DNA of 64,000 bases from SIG653 sp045577455. GTDB lineage: Bacteria; Bacillota; Clostridia; Oscillospirales; CAG-382. Both the position numbers and the translations under genes were made by a program. The notes below the pieces were generated by a model. The model searched no databases and had not been told where the DNA came from. It saw nothing but the letters and a program-made list of their open reading frames with translations. The stretch spans positions 5,100-69,099 of the forward strand of contig JAZNIJ010000191.1 in NCBI GenBank assembly GCA_045577455.1, read 5' to 3'. This document shows positions 23,752 to 33,196 of this stretch, piece after piece; the first letter of the stretch is position 1; the number at the start of each line of letters is the position of its first letter.

Positions 23752-24772
23752 CTTTATTTCCTCCAATCTTCTTCATAACTTTAGCAATATTCATTGAGAT
23801 GGGACATTTTGCAAGGCATCTGCCACAACCAACACAGCCGAAAATTCCCTCGTTGTTTTCGGGATAGTATACGAGTTTATGCATAAATCTTTGACGGAAA
23901 CGCTCTTTTTGTGAAAGTCTGTTGTTTCCGTGAGCCATTTTTGTAAACTCGGAGTACATACAGGAATCCCAGCATCTGTAACGGATAACACTGTTGCCTG
24001 TGTTGAAGTCCTTAATATCGTAACACTGACAGGTTGGGCAAACGAAGGTACAAGTTCCGCAACCGAGACAAGAAGAAGAAAGCTCATCCCACGCAGGGTT
24101 ATCGAAAAGTTCCTTTGTTTTTCCACCGCCAAATGAATCTGTTGAAAGATTCTTAAGTGGGAGCTTATCCATTATTTTAGCTGTTTTTTCTTTTTGTGCA
24201 TTAACTGCATCGTCTGCACATTCTTCAAGGAGATGAGAAACCTTTGCAATCAGTGCCTCACCTTTTTCTGTGTTAGCTCTGAGATAAAGGGCATCTTCTG
24301 TTTTCCATGTTGTAACATCCCCCATGGGTTCAGTTGCATCAATATCAAATGTGGAACAGAAGCAAGTTTCAGACGGCTTTGTGCAAGCAGTTGATACGAT
24401 TGTGCTGTGATTACGCTTATTCACATAAAAGCTATCTCTTGGCTCTGTGAAAAATACTCTGTCAAGAATATCAAAGCTCTTTACATCACAAGCACGAACA
24501 CCGAAAACAACAAAATCATCGCTATAACGCCTTGTATCTATTATTTCAATAGTTTTTCCAACTGTTTTAAAACCCATTAAATCTTCGGTTTGTGGAAAGA
24601 AAAAATCCTTTGGGCTTTTAGTTGTGTTAAGTGCATCAGACCACTTTACGCCTTCGCTCCACTCACCATATGATGCAGAGCCATCAGCATTATCAACAGG
24701 AAGATAGAGCTTTGAACTTTTTGCTATCTCGGCAAAAAGATTCTGAATTTTATCAAGAGAACATTTAAGCAT
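23744..24772 (-). CDS. Flx-type [4Fe-4S] protein (sulfite reductase subunit A-like)
   Basis: 342 residues. The start ATG 24772 overlaps the preceding stop by eight bases, with GGAGGG upstream. The N-terminal half resembles AsrA/FlxB proteins (FVVFGVRACDVKSFDILDRVF). The C-terminal half holds CLGCGTCTFVCPTCQC and GCVGCGRCLAKCPISMN, two [4Fe-4S] sites. In sulfite reductases this protein pairs with the FAD/NAD subunit that follows here. In the Flx system it passes electrons between FlxA and the Hdr part. The assignment as FlxB rather than FlxC is likely but not certain. Confidence 0.82.
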   Translation of the reverse strand: MLKCSLDKIQNLFAEIAKSSKLYLPVDNADGSASYGEWSEGVKWSDALNTTKSPKDFFFPQTEDLMGFKTVGKTIEIIDTRRYSDDFVVFGVRACDVKSFDILDRVFFTEPRDSFYVNKRNHSTIVSTACTKPSETCFCSTFDIDATEPMGDVTTWKTEDALYLRANTEKGEALIAKVSHLLEECADDAVNAQKEKTAKIMDKLPLKNLSTDSFGGGKTKELFDNPAWDELSSSCLGCGTCTFVCPTCQCYDIKDFNTGNSVIRYRCWDSCMYSEFTKMAHGNNRLSQKERFRQRFMHKLVYYPENNEGIFGCVGCGRCLAKCPISMNIAKVMKKIGGNKGE

Positions 24773-25763
24773 TTTCATCCCTCCTGTTAAAAACTTCGCC
24801 TGGTTCAATGTCTTCTGTTGTATAATCAACAAGGGGTGCTCTCGAACCAACTTCTGCACCTGCCTGATATTCACCGTAGAATTCATTCATATCCTTTATA
24901 AACTTACGGTTAAGAAGGTGTAGAGGTATGTTCTGAGGACAAACTCTTGAACATTCGCCACAGTCTGTGCAACGGCCTGCAACATGGAATGCTCTTATAA
25001 TATGGAACATTTTTTCCTCAAAGCTGTTTGCAGGAGATTTATTTTCAACACCTGAATTCGGGTTGTTGAAAACACAGGTTTCACAGGTACAAGCAGGGCA
25101 AGCATCACGGCAAGCGTTACAACGAATACATTTTGAAAGCTCATTCTGCCAGAAAGCAAATCTTTCATCGGGAGTTAATGACTCCAAACGAGCAACCTCA
25201 TCAAAACGGGCAGATTCAATAACCTCCCCTTCTTCGCCAAGAAGCTCATCGAAAGCAACGTGCTTTTTGCTCTTGCAGTTTATGCAACGCTCAGATAGAA
25301 CTTTCTCTGTTTCAATAACAAATGGTTCATCATCGTAAAGTGTTTTAACAACAATTTTACCGTTTTCTTCATCGATGGTGAGAATACCCTCACCTGTTAT
25401 TGCTTTTACCTTTGAAATATCAGCCATACCCTCGCAAGGGATTCCAACAGCATACACCTTTTCACGGTCGAAACGATGCTCTGTAAGAAGCTGATTAAAG
25501 CTATAAGTATCACATGGTTTGAGGAAAACGAGAATTTTTCCTTCTACATTCTGTGTTTTTGAAACAAGATATTTGGAAAAGTTAACTCCGCAGAAATCGT
25601 TAAAAACGAAACCTTTTTTCAAATCTTCAACAGTTTTGAAAAGTGTTGGGGTTACATCGTAACCGAATTCACCTGCTCCCCATCCAAGCACGGAGCTGAC
25701 TGTTCCGCCTAAAAGAAGCTGGGATGCTTTATCAATCAACTGTTCACGGGTTATTTTTTGCAT
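24765..25763 (-). CDS. Flx-type iron-sulfur protein (second)
   Basis: 332 residues, GGAGG seven bases before ATG. The sequence has ILVFLKPCDTYSFNQLL in the N-terminal half, like the coenzyme F420 hydrogenase beta-type and AsrA-like fold. Cys clusters follow: CINCKSKKH, CIRCNACRDACPACTCETC, and CTDCGECSRVCPQNIPLHLLNRK near 270. It overlaps flxD by 13 bases and the next gene by eight, so translation is coupled. It is most likely FlxC of the FlxABCD module, relaying electrons in the cytosolic complex. Confidence 0.82.
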   Translation of the reverse strand: MQKITREQLIDKASQLLLGGTVSSVLGWGAGEFGYDVTPTLFKTVEDLKKGFVFNDFCGVNFSKYLVSKTQNVEGKILVFLKPCDTYSFNQLLTEHRFDREKVYAVGIPCEGMADISKVKAITGEGILTIDEENGKIVVKTLYDDEPFVIETEKVLSERCINCKSKKHVAFDELLGEEGEVIESARFDEVARLESLTPDERFAFWQNELSKCIRCNACRDACPACTCETCVFNNPNSGVENKSPANSFEEKMFHIIRAFHVAGRCTDCGECSRVCPQNIPLHLLNRKFIKDMNEFYGEYQAGAEVGSRAPLVDYTTEDIEPGEVFNRRDENA

Positions 25764-26185
25764 CTCAAATCCTCCAATCTCTTGTTTTCGCCAAGGGAAG
25801 CAACCTTTTCTGCAAAATCATTCATTGTTGCAGCAAACTTTGCACCCTCTGCGGCTGATACCCATTCAACACGGGTACGTTCTCTTTCGATACCGAGGAA
25901 GTCCAGCATTGAAAAGAGAGCAGCCATACGGCGTCTTGTGAAATAGTTACCCGATGTATAATGGCAATCTCCGGGGTGGCATCCACAGATGATAACACCG
26001 TCTGCGCCTCTTTGAAACGCACGGAGGATGAACATTGGGTTAACTCTGCACGAACAAGGAACTCTTATGATTTTAACATCGGCAGGATATGCAAGACGGT
26101 TATTACCTGCAAGGTCTGCACCTGCATATGAGCACCAGTTACAGCAAAAAGCAACGATTAAGGGCTTATATTCTTTTACTTGCAT
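25751..26185 (-). CDS. flxD: FlxD/MvhD-like linker subunit
   Basis: 144 residues. The MvhD signature is clear: AFCCNWCSYAGADLAG near the N-terminus, then RVPCSCRVNP, and GADGVIICGCHPGDCHYTSGN. The conserved Cys residues bind a [2Fe-2S] cluster. MvhD/FlxD connects the electron-input module (hydrogenase or FlxABC) with HdrA. It overlaps the hdrA 3' end by 10 bases and has its GGAGGTAG site inside hdrA. Its presence between hdrA and the NADH-module genes is the strongest evidence that these form one complex. Confidence 0.92.
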   Translation of the reverse strand: MQVKEYKPLIVAFCCNWCSYAGADLAGNNRLAYPADVKIIRVPCSCRVNPMFILRAFQRGADGVIICGCHPGDCHYTSGNYFTRRRMAALFSMLDFLGIERERTRVEWVSAAEGAKFAATMNDFAEKVASLGENKRLEDLRCKK

Positions 26186-28170
26186 ATTGCGTCTACCTCC
26201 GCCATAATCTGATTGTTTTTAAATCCGTTAAGGTCCATAGCTCCTGATGGACAAGCAACTGTACAAGCACCGCATCCCTGACAAACAGCAGGATTTACAG
26301 AAGCAACTCGTCTTACCTTTATTGTTCTGTTTGGCATACGGAATTCCTTATCAATATAGGAAATTGCACCATATGGACATACTCGTTCACAGCTTGAACA
26401 ACCGTTACACATAAGCTCGTTAGAGCTTGCAACGCATGGGTTTCCTGTGAGCTTATCCTTTGCAAGAAGTCCGATAACCTTAGATGCCGCCGCACCTGCC
26501 TGAGATACAGTTTCGGGAATATCTTTAGGGCCTTGGCAAGCACCTGAAAGGAACACGCCTGCTGTTGGGCTTTCCACAGGACGGAGCTTTGGATGTGCCT
26601 CTGTGAAGAAGTCGTTTGTATCCATGCTTGCAGTGAGCATTGTTGCAAGAGGACGAGCAGACTTATCGGGTTCAATTGCCGCGGCAAGAACAACAAGGTC
26701 TGCATCGATATGCAACTGTTTGTTGGAAATAAGGTCAGATGCCTGAACCTTGAGCTTGTCTCCCTCGGGAACGATTTTACCAACCATACCCTTTACATAC
26801 TTAACACCGTATTCCTCAACAGCCCTTCTGTAAAACTCATCAAAGTTTTTACCCGGGGTTCTTACATCGATATAGAATACATAAACCTCTGTATCAGGAT
26901 ATTTATCTCTTGTGAGCATAGCGTGCTTTGCCGTATACATACAGCAAATCTTGGAGCAATATTCCTTACCCTTTTCTGCACAGCTTTCGCAACGAGAACC
27001 AACGCACTGAACGAAAACGATGGTATGAGGATGTTTTCCGTCTGAAGGACGAACCAGCTTACCTGCTGATGGGCCTGCGGCGTTTGTAAGGCGTTCAAAC
27101 TCAAGGGATGTTATAACATCTTTTGAATCGTTATATGCATATTCATTGAACTTATCCATACTGATAGGATTAAAGCCCGTTGCAACAACGATAGCACCGT
27201 ATTTTTCGGAAATTATCTCGTCCTTCTGTGTGTAATCAATAGCGCCTGCGGCACAAACCTTTGAACAAATACCGCATCTGCCATTTTTAAGCATATTACA
27301 AGCGTTAGGGTCTATAGTTGCAACCTTTGGCACCGCCTGTGCAAAAGGAATATAGATGGCGTGGCGGTTATCCATTCCCAAGTTGAATTCGTTTGGAATC
27401 TTCTTCATTGGGCATTTTTCAACGCAAGCACCACAGCCCGTACATATGTCTTCTTTAACATATCTTGCTTTTTTCTTTATTTTAACATCGAAGTTACCAA
27501 CGAAACCGCTTACATCTGTAACCTCACTATATGAGAAGATACGGATTTTTTCGTTTTGAGCAACATCAACCATTTTAGGCGTGAGAATACAAGCCGCACA
27601 GTCGAGAGTTGGGAATGTCTTATCGAGCTGAGCCATTTTTCCACCGATTGTGGGCTGTTTTTCAACGATATCAACAGGGAAACCTGCATCTGCAATATCA
27701 AGAGCTGTCTGGATACCTGCAATACCGCCACCGATAACGAGGGCGCGTTTTGTTACAGGTGATTCACCCGGGGTAAGAGGCGCATTAAGGTTAACCTTTG
27801 CAATTGCCGCCTTACCGAGAATAATTGCTTTTTCAGTGCCTGTCAGCATATCCTTATGTACCCATGAACACTGTTCACGGATATTTGCAATCTCAACCAT
27901 ATAAGGGTTAAGACCTGCTGCGGCTGCTGTTTTACGGAATGTTGCTTCGTGCATTCTTGGAGAACACGAGCAAACAACGATACCTGTGAGATTATGCTCT
28001 TTAACAGCATCTTTTATCATTTCCTGACCTGCCTGAGAGCACATATATTGATAGTTTGCGGAAAAGACTACACCCGGTTCGTTTTTCAACGCATCTGACA
28101 CTGCCTGCACATCAACTGTGCCTGCAATATTGCTTCCGCACCAACATACAAAAACACCAACTCTTTGCAT
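26176..28170 (-). CDS. hdrA: HdrA, flavin-based electron-bifurcating subunit
   Basis: 664 residues, the full-length form. It has an N-terminal VCWCGSNIAGTVD cluster domain, a thioredoxin-reductase-like FAD domain (LVIGGGIAGIQTALDIA near 142-158, then the CAACILTPKM block), a CTGCGACVEKCP ferredoxin insertion, and two C-terminal ferredoxin sites (CNGCSSCERVCP, CQGCGACTVACP). HdrA carries the FAD that bifurcates two-electron input into a low-potential path to ferredoxin and a high-potential path through HdrC/HdrB. No methanogenesis genes are near, and the operon supplies fumarate as a natural high-potential acceptor. Confidence 0.94.
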   Translation of the reverse strand: MQRVGVFVCWCGSNIAGTVDVQAVSDALKNEPGVVFSANYQYMCSQAGQEMIKDAVKEHNLTGIVVCSCSPRMHEATFRKTAAAAGLNPYMVEIANIREQCSWVHKDMLTGTEKAIILGKAAIAKVNLNAPLTPGESPVTKRALVIGGGIAGIQTALDIADAGFPVDIVEKQPTIGGKMAQLDKTFPTLDCAACILTPKMVDVAQNEKIRIFSYSEVTDVSGFVGNFDVKIKKKARYVKEDICTGCGACVEKCPMKKIPNEFNLGMDNRHAIYIPFAQAVPKVATIDPNACNMLKNGRCGICSKVCAAGAIDYTQKDEIISEKYGAIVVATGFNPISMDKFNEYAYNDSKDVITSLEFERLTNAAGPSAGKLVRPSDGKHPHTIVFVQCVGSRCESCAEKGKEYCSKICCMYTAKHAMLTRDKYPDTEVYVFYIDVRTPGKNFDEFYRRAVEEYGVKYVKGMVGKIVPEGDKLKVQASDLISNKQLHIDADLVVLAAAIEPDKSARPLATMLTASMDTNDFFTEAHPKLRPVESPTAGVFLSGACQGPKDIPETVSQAGAAASKVIGLLAKDKLTGNPCVASSNELMCNGCSSCERVCPYGAISYIDKEFRMPNRTIKVRRVASVNPAVCQGCGACTVACPSGAMDLNGFKNNQIMAEVDAICK

Positions 28171-28185
28171 TTGTCTTTCCCTCCT

Positions 28186-28575
28186 TTATTTCGTATATTT
28201 TCTGAATGCGCTTACAAGAAGCTGTTGAGGTGTATCTTCATCTACCATGCAAGGGATGTCGTTTGCCGTTAAACGGTTTGCACCCTGCTTTTTAATTGCA
28301 GTGAGGCGAACTGCTTCAACAACTTTTGCCGGCTCAACACCTCTGGGGCATCTTTCAATGCAAGCGAAGCAAGAAAGGCATTTATAGATAGATTCGGATT
28401 TAAGAAGGGGTTCAATGTCTCCCGACTCAACCATACTTACAAACTGATGAGGATGATATTCCATCTCATCGTATGCAGGGCAAGTTGCGGAACATTTTCC
28501 GCATTTCATACATTTTTTTGTATTTACCCCACTCATTCTTAAAATTTCTTCTCGGAGATACTTATTATTTTCCAT
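28186..28575 (-). CDS. hdrC: HdrC iron-sulfur subunit
   Basis: 129 residues with two [4Fe-4S] motifs, CMKCGKCSATCPAYDEM and CLSCFACIERCPRGVEPAKVV, the usual HdrC build and size. Start ATG 28575 overlaps the end of hdrB by 11 bases, with AAGGAGG inside hdrB. HdrC links HdrA to HdrB. Confidence 0.92.
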   Translation of the reverse strand: MENNKYLREEILRMSGVNTKKCMKCGKCSATCPAYDEMEYHPHQFVSMVESGDIEPLLKSESIYKCLSCFACIERCPRGVEPAKVVEAVRLTAIKKQGANRLTANDIPCMVDEDTPQQLLVSAFRKYTK

Positions 28576-29359
28576 ATGTAACCTCCTTCACGCCAAGAGC
28601 TTCTGCAAGAATTTCTGTGAAATAAACAACGGGGATATCTGCACCGCATTTTTCAAGATTATATTTGCAAAGAGGACAAGCGGTTATTATCATTTCTGCG
28701 CCTGATGCTTTAGCGTTTGCAATAATTGCTTCTGAATTTCTTTTTGCACTTTCAGGGCTTTCGGTGGAAATATAGCCGCCGCAACATTCGTTTCTTCTTC
28801 CGTATATAACCGCATCTGCACCGATTGCTTTTATGAAATCTTCCATAATAGCAGGGTTTTCAGGGTCATCCATACGCATAACCTTATTGGGACGGAGAAG
28901 CAAGCATCCGTAATATGCCGCTATTTTCTTACCTTTCAAAGGGTTTACAACCTTCTCTTTAACCTTTTCAAAGCCAACCAAATCACGGAGCATTTCAAGA
29001 TAGTGATAAACCTGAGCTTCGCCATGGTATCCACCATCTTCGCCCATATAGCGGTTAACCTTATCGGCAAATTCTTTCTTAAGAAGCATAGCATAATTTG
29101 TTTGCTTTATAACATTATGACAAGCTGAACATACTGTTATAAGGGGTTGATTTCTATCATTCGCATATTTAAGAGCGCGAACAGAAGAAAGTTTTGTTGC
29201 AATTTCATTCTGCGCTGTTGTATAAACACCACCGCAACATTGCCAATTTTCTATCTCTTCCAAAGTTACACCGAGAGCTTCAGCAGATTTATATGCATAA
29301 ACATCCAAATCCTTCGCCTTGTTTTTCAAGGTGCAACCGGGGAAATAACTAACCTTCAT
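28565..29359 (-). CDS. hdrB: HdrB, cysteine-rich catalytic subunit
   Basis: 264 residues. Starts SYFPGCTLKNKAKDLD, the standard HdrB opening. Two CCG domains follow: CCGGVYTT near 43 and CCGGYIS near 198 with downstream C-xx-C pairs (CSACHN, CPLCKYNLEKC), which bind the non-cubane [4Fe-4S] clusters of heterodisulfide reductases. In methanogens this subunit reduces CoM-S-S-CoB. That compound is not expected here, so the partner may be another disulfide or directly FrdB. The cluster thus splits into FrdA, FrdB and HdrB the domains that methanogen TfrAB holds in two proteins. Confidence 0.92.
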   Translation of the reverse strand: MKVSYFPGCTLKNKAKDLDVYAYKSAEALGVTLEEIENWQCCGGVYTTAQNEIATKLSSVRALKYANDRNQPLITVCSACHNVIKQTNYAMLLKKEFADKVNRYMGEDGGYHGEAQVYHYLEMLRDLVGFEKVKEKVVNPLKGKKIAAYYGCLLLRPNKVMRMDDPENPAIMEDFIKAIGADAVIYGRRNECCGGYISTESPESAKRNSEAIIANAKASGAEMIITACPLCKYNLEKCGADIPVVYFTEILAEALGVKEVTYGK

Positions 29360-29375
29360 TTAATTACCTCCAAAA

Positions 29376-30752
29376 TTATACCATCTGTTCCGGATGGAAT
29401 ACCTCATCAAATTTTTCTGCTGTCAAAAAGCCAAGCTCAACGCATGCTTCTTTAAGCGAAATGTTATCTTTAAATGCTTTTTTAGCTGTTTTAGCCGCGT
29501 TCTCATAACCGATATATGGGTTAAGAGCAGTAACGAGCATAAGAGAGTTATGGAGATTGTGATGCATTTTTTCTTTGTTTGCCTTAATTCCAACAGCACA
29601 TTTTTCGTTAAAGGAAACAATTGCTTCTGCAAGAAGTCTTGCAGACTGAAGGAAGTTATAAATGCAAACAGGCATAAATACATTAAGCTCAAAGTTTCCC
29701 TGAGAAGCAGCCATACTAACTGCAACATCGTTACCCATAACCTGAACTGCAACCATTGTAACTGCTTCACACTGAGTTGGGTTAACCTTACCCGGCATTA
29801 TGGAAGAACCGGGTTCGTTTTCGGGAATAAAGATTTCGCCAAGACCGTCTCTTGGGCCTGAAGCGAGCCAACGGATATCGTTTGCAATTTTCATCATATC
29901 GCAAGCGAGTGCCTTAATTGCACCGTGAGCAAAAACAAGCTCGTCTTTGGATGTGAGAGCATGGAATTTATTTGGTGCAGTTACAAATTTTTTACCTGTG
30001 ATTTTGGAAACTTCTTCTGCAACCCCAACATCAAATCCCTTTGGAGCGTTAAGTCCCGTACCAACAGCAGTACCACCGAGAGCAAGCTCACGAAGTGGCT
30101 CTATGGAACGCTGGATAAGCTCAACATCCTTTTCAAGACTTGACCTCCATCCGCTGATTTCCTGACTGAATGTGATTGGTGTTGCATCCTGAAGATGTGT
30201 TCTGCCACTCTTTACAATTCCTTCGTTTTCTGCTTCGTGTCTCTTGAATGTTTCAATAAGAGTTTTAACAGCAGGGATTAACTTATCTTCAAGACTGATA
30301 ACAGCAGCGATATGCATAGCTGTTGGGAATGTGTCGTTGGAAGATTGGCTCATATTGGAATCATCGTTTGGATGAAGCAATTTTTTGCCAAGAATCTGGT
30401 TTCCACGGTTTGCAATAACCTCGTTGGAGTTCATATTGGATTGAGTTCCTGAACCTGTCTGCCATACAACAAGGGGAAAATGACCGTTGAGCTTACCTTC
30501 CATAACTTCGTCGCAAGCCAACTTTATAGCTTCTAACTTTTCATCTGTCATCTTTTCGGGCTTGAGCTTGTTATTTGTTATAGCTGCTGCTTTTTTAAGC
30601 ACGCCAAATGCATGAATAATTTCAGCAGGCATTGTTTCAATTCCAACACCTATTTCAAAGTTTTCATGGCTTCTCTGGGTTTGAGCTGCCCACAAACGGT
30701 CAGCAGGAACTTTCATTTCGCCCATAGAATCATGTTCAATACGGTATTCCAT
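29376..30752 (-). CDS. fumC: Class II fumarase
   Basis: 458 residues, typical FumC length, oxygen-stable and without iron-sulfur cluster. The family signature GSSIMPGKVNPTQCEA is near 315, with conserved TGSGTQSNMN near 100 and GRTHLQDATP near 182. It interconverts malate and fumarate, here in the direction of fumarate. AAAGGAA before ATG. It lies between the hydrogenase-like gene (37-base gap) and hdrB (16-base gap), so substrate supply and fumarate reduction are co-expressed. Confidence 0.96.
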   Translation of the reverse strand: MEYRIEHDSMGEMKVPADRLWAAQTQRSHENFEIGVGIETMPAEIIHAFGVLKKAAAITNNKLKPEKMTDEKLEAIKLACDEVMEGKLNGHFPLVVWQTGSGTQSNMNSNEVIANRGNQILGKKLLHPNDDSNMSQSSNDTFPTAMHIAAVISLEDKLIPAVKTLIETFKRHEAENEGIVKSGRTHLQDATPITFSQEISGWRSSLEKDVELIQRSIEPLRELALGGTAVGTGLNAPKGFDVGVAEEVSKITGKKFVTAPNKFHALTSKDELVFAHGAIKALACDMMKIANDIRWLASGPRDGLGEIFIPENEPGSSIMPGKVNPTQCEAVTMVAVQVMGNDVAVSMAASQGNFELNVFMPVCIYNFLQSARLLAEAIVSFNEKCAVGIKANKEKMHHNLHNSLMLVTALNPYIGYENAAKTAKKAFKDNISLKEACVELGFLTAEKFDEVFHPEQMV

Positions 30753-30789
30753 AGTTAAATTCCTTTCGATTTTATGCTAAAGATATTTA

Positions 30790-32217
30790 TTATTTTAAAA
30801 TTGAAACGGCATCGGTTATGGTTTTTTCCAGAGCTTCTTTACCGTATTTATCAATTTCTGCTTTATTTTTTTCGCCATGGGTTAAGCATCCTGCTCCGTT
30901 TATGCAACCGCCAACGCAAGCCATACCTTCTATAAAGTTTCCGTCAAGCATACCCTTGCTGAGCTTAAGAAGGGCAATATGGCATTGCTCAATTCCGTTG
31001 CAAACAACGGGTTTTATTTCAAAATCAATGTTTTGTTCCTTTAACGCCTGAGCTGCCGCATCGGTGAGACCACCGCTTCTTGCAAAGATTCTACCAAAGT
31101 AAGAAGCGTTATCAAGCACACCTTCTTCAAAGGTGGAAAGCTCAAAATCACGGCTATCAAAAAGTGCCTGAAGCTCCTCAAAGGTGAGAACTGTATCAAC
31201 ATACGGCTTAACAGCTTCCAACTGTGCCTCTGCTTTCTTTGCTGTGCAAGGGCCTATGAAAATAACCTTCGCATCCGGCGTTGTGTCTTTAATATATTTG
31301 GCAAGCACTGCCATTGGAGAGGGATTATGAGAGATATGCTCTGTAAGATTTGGGTATGCATTCTTGATATACTGAACAAATGAAGGACAGCAAGAGCTGG
31401 TGAGAAGCCCTTTTTCGGAAAGCTCCTTAGCTTCTGCCATAGCAACCATATCTGCTCCAAGAGCCGCTTCTATAACATCGTGGAAGCCCAGCTTTTTAAG
31501 CCCTGTTATAACCTGACCCAATTTTGCATAGGCAAATTGGCTGGAAATAGAGGGTGCAACCACTGCATATACCTTGTAATTACTTTCACCCGATGCCGAC
31601 TTGCTGTTTTTAAGAATCTCAACAGCGTCAACAATATAGGATTTATCGGAGATAGCACCAAATGGGCATTGATAAACGCAAGCACCGCACTGGATGCATT
31701 TGGAATTATCAATAGATGCCATATTCTCTTTTATGGAGATTGCCTTTACCTTGCAAGCGTTCTGGCAAGGGCGTTTACGCCCAACAATTGCGGAATAGGG
31801 GCAAACCTTTGCGCAAGCACCACACTCCTTACATTTGGATTTATCTATATGTGCAACATGGTTACTGTCAAAGGATATTGCACCGAATCTGCAAACATCT
31901 TCGCAACGGTGAGCAAGACATCCACGGCAAGCGTTTGTTACTTCATATCCGCCGTCGGGACATTCGTCGCAAGCGATATCGATAACCTCAATAACATTGG
32001 GATTACTCTTGTCCCCTCCCATTGCCAACTTAACACGCTCACCTATAATGGCACGCTCTTTATATATACAGCAACGCATTGTTGCTTCTTTACCGGGAAT
32101 TATCTTTTCGTGGACAGACATAAGATTTTCAAGCAATTTGTCATCCCACGCAAGACGGGCCACTTCTCGTAAAACCTTGTATTTTAAATGTTGTACCTTG
32201 GTATCAAATTTTCTCAT
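30790..32217 (-). CDS. [FeFe] hydrogenase, group B-like
   Basis: 475 residues. N-terminal ferredoxin-like region: CDECPDGG, CRGCLAHRCEDVC, CKECGACAKVCP, and CIQCGACVYQCP near 174-184. H-cluster domain: L1 TSSCCPSF (Cys276-277), L2 IGPCTAKKAE (Cys324) and L3 MACVGGCINGAG. The cysteines that hold the H-cluster are conserved, while L2 has GPC in place of the MPC of classical enzymes, as in the monomeric group B hydrogenases of Clostridia. Expected role: proton reduction with ferredoxin electrons. It is coded with enzymes that would reduce ferredoxin. Group placement is from motifs only; hydrogenase activity is inferred. Confidence 0.85.
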   Translation of the reverse strand: MRKFDTKVQHLKYKVLREVARLAWDDKLLENLMSVHEKIIPGKEATMRCCIYKERAIIGERVKLAMGGDKSNPNVIEVIDIACDECPDGGYEVTNACRGCLAHRCEDVCRFGAISFDSNHVAHIDKSKCKECGACAKVCPYSAIVGRKRPCQNACKVKAISIKENMASIDNSKCIQCGACVYQCPFGAISDKSYIVDAVEILKNSKSASGESNYKVYAVVAPSISSQFAYAKLGQVITGLKKLGFHDVIEAALGADMVAMAEAKELSEKGLLTSSCCPSFVQYIKNAYPNLTEHISHNPSPMAVLAKYIKDTTPDAKVIFIGPCTAKKAEAQLEAVKPYVDTVLTFEELQALFDSRDFELSTFEEGVLDNASYFGRIFARSGGLTDAAAQALKEQNIDFEIKPVVCNGIEQCHIALLKLSKGMLDGNFIEGMACVGGCINGAGCLTHGEKNKAEIDKYGKEALEKTITDAVSILK

Positions 32218-32228
32218 ATGCGACCACC

Positions 32229-33176
32229 CTAAAAGGTTACGCTTTTTATTACAGCTTTAAGAGCTTCTGCGGATTTATGGAGACTTGCAAGTTCATCATC
32301 AGACAGCTTTTGAGTTAAGATGGAACGAACACCTGTATTATCAACAAGTGAAAGTGAGCTGAGACAAACATCGCTGATACCGTATTCACCCTCGTGAAGT
32401 GATGAAACTGTGAGAGCAGTTTCAGAGCTGCCGCTAAGAGTTTTTACGATATGGGTTGATGTCATACCGATACCGTATACTGTGCAACCCTTTCTTGCGA
32501 TGATTTTTCCCCCTGATTTTCTTACATAGTTTTCAACATCTTCTTTTTTATATTCATTAGGGAGCTTATATGCAGATGCAATTGTGCTGTTATATTCGGA
32601 AAGAGGAATACCTGCAATTGTTGCTGTTGACCATGCAACGAAAGAAGTGTCTCCATGTTCGCCAAGCACATTTGCATGAACCTGCTGTTTATTTACATTA
32701 TAAATTTCAGAAAGACGGGTGCGGAGACGAAGTGTGTCGAGAACGGTTCCTGTTCCGAAAACCTGTCTTTTTGGCAAGCCGGTATATTTAATGAAAGCAT
32801 AGGTAAGGATGTCCACAGGGTTGGCAACAAGAATATAAATAGCGTTTGGAGCTGCCTTCACAATGTGGGGTGATATTTCTTTTATTATACCTATATTTGT
32901 CTGTACAAGCTCAAGACGGCTCTGACCGGGTCTTCTGCCGATACCCGATGTTATAATAACAACATCAGAGCCAACAGCGTCTTCGTATGAGCCGGCATAT
33001 ATGTCGCAATTGCCAATAAATGGAGTTGCTTGCTTTATATCGAGTGCTTCTCCCAATGCTTTTTCGGTATTGATGTCGATGAGAACGACCTCAGAAGCCA
33101 CACCACGGGTAAGAAGTGCGAATGCGGTAGTTGCGCCAACAGCGCCTGCACCTATAACAGTAATTTTCTTTCTCAT
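32229..33176 (-). CDS. mdh: Malate dehydrogenase of the LDH/MDH family
   Basis: 315 residues. NAD-binding VIGAGAVGATTA at 7-18 and catalytic GEHGDTSF near 178 place it in the L-lactate/malate dehydrogenase family. Overall it looks like lactate dehydrogenase, but in the substrate loop SGIGRRPGQSR the residue aligned with Gln102 of Bacillus LDH is Arg81. Arg at this place binds the second carboxylate of oxaloacetate and switches LDH to malate dehydrogenase. The operon also supplies PEPCK and fumarase, which need exactly this step. CAGGAG precedes ATG. Annotation as lactate dehydrogenase by best hit would be easy and probably wrong. Confidence 0.85.
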   Translation of the reverse strand: MRKKITVIGAGAVGATTAFALLTRGVASEVVLIDINTEKALGEALDIKQATPFIGNCDIYAGSYEDAVGSDVVIITSGIGRRPGQSRLELVQTNIGIIKEISPHIVKAAPNAIYILVANPVDILTYAFIKYTGLPKRQVFGTGTVLDTLRLRTRLSEIYNVNKQQVHANVLGEHGDTSFVAWSTATIAGIPLSEYNSTIASAYKLPNEYKKEDVENYVRKSGGKIIARKGCTVYGIGMTSTHIVKTLSGSSETALTVSSLHEGEYGISDVCLSSLSLVDNTGVRSILTQKLSDDELASLHKSAEALKAVIKSVTF

Positions 33177-33196
33177 AATAATTCTCCTGTTGAATT

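Noticed and set aside
32229..33176. L-lactate dehydrogenase
   Set aside because: Arg instead of Gln at the specificity position and the pathway context favour malate dehydrogenase.
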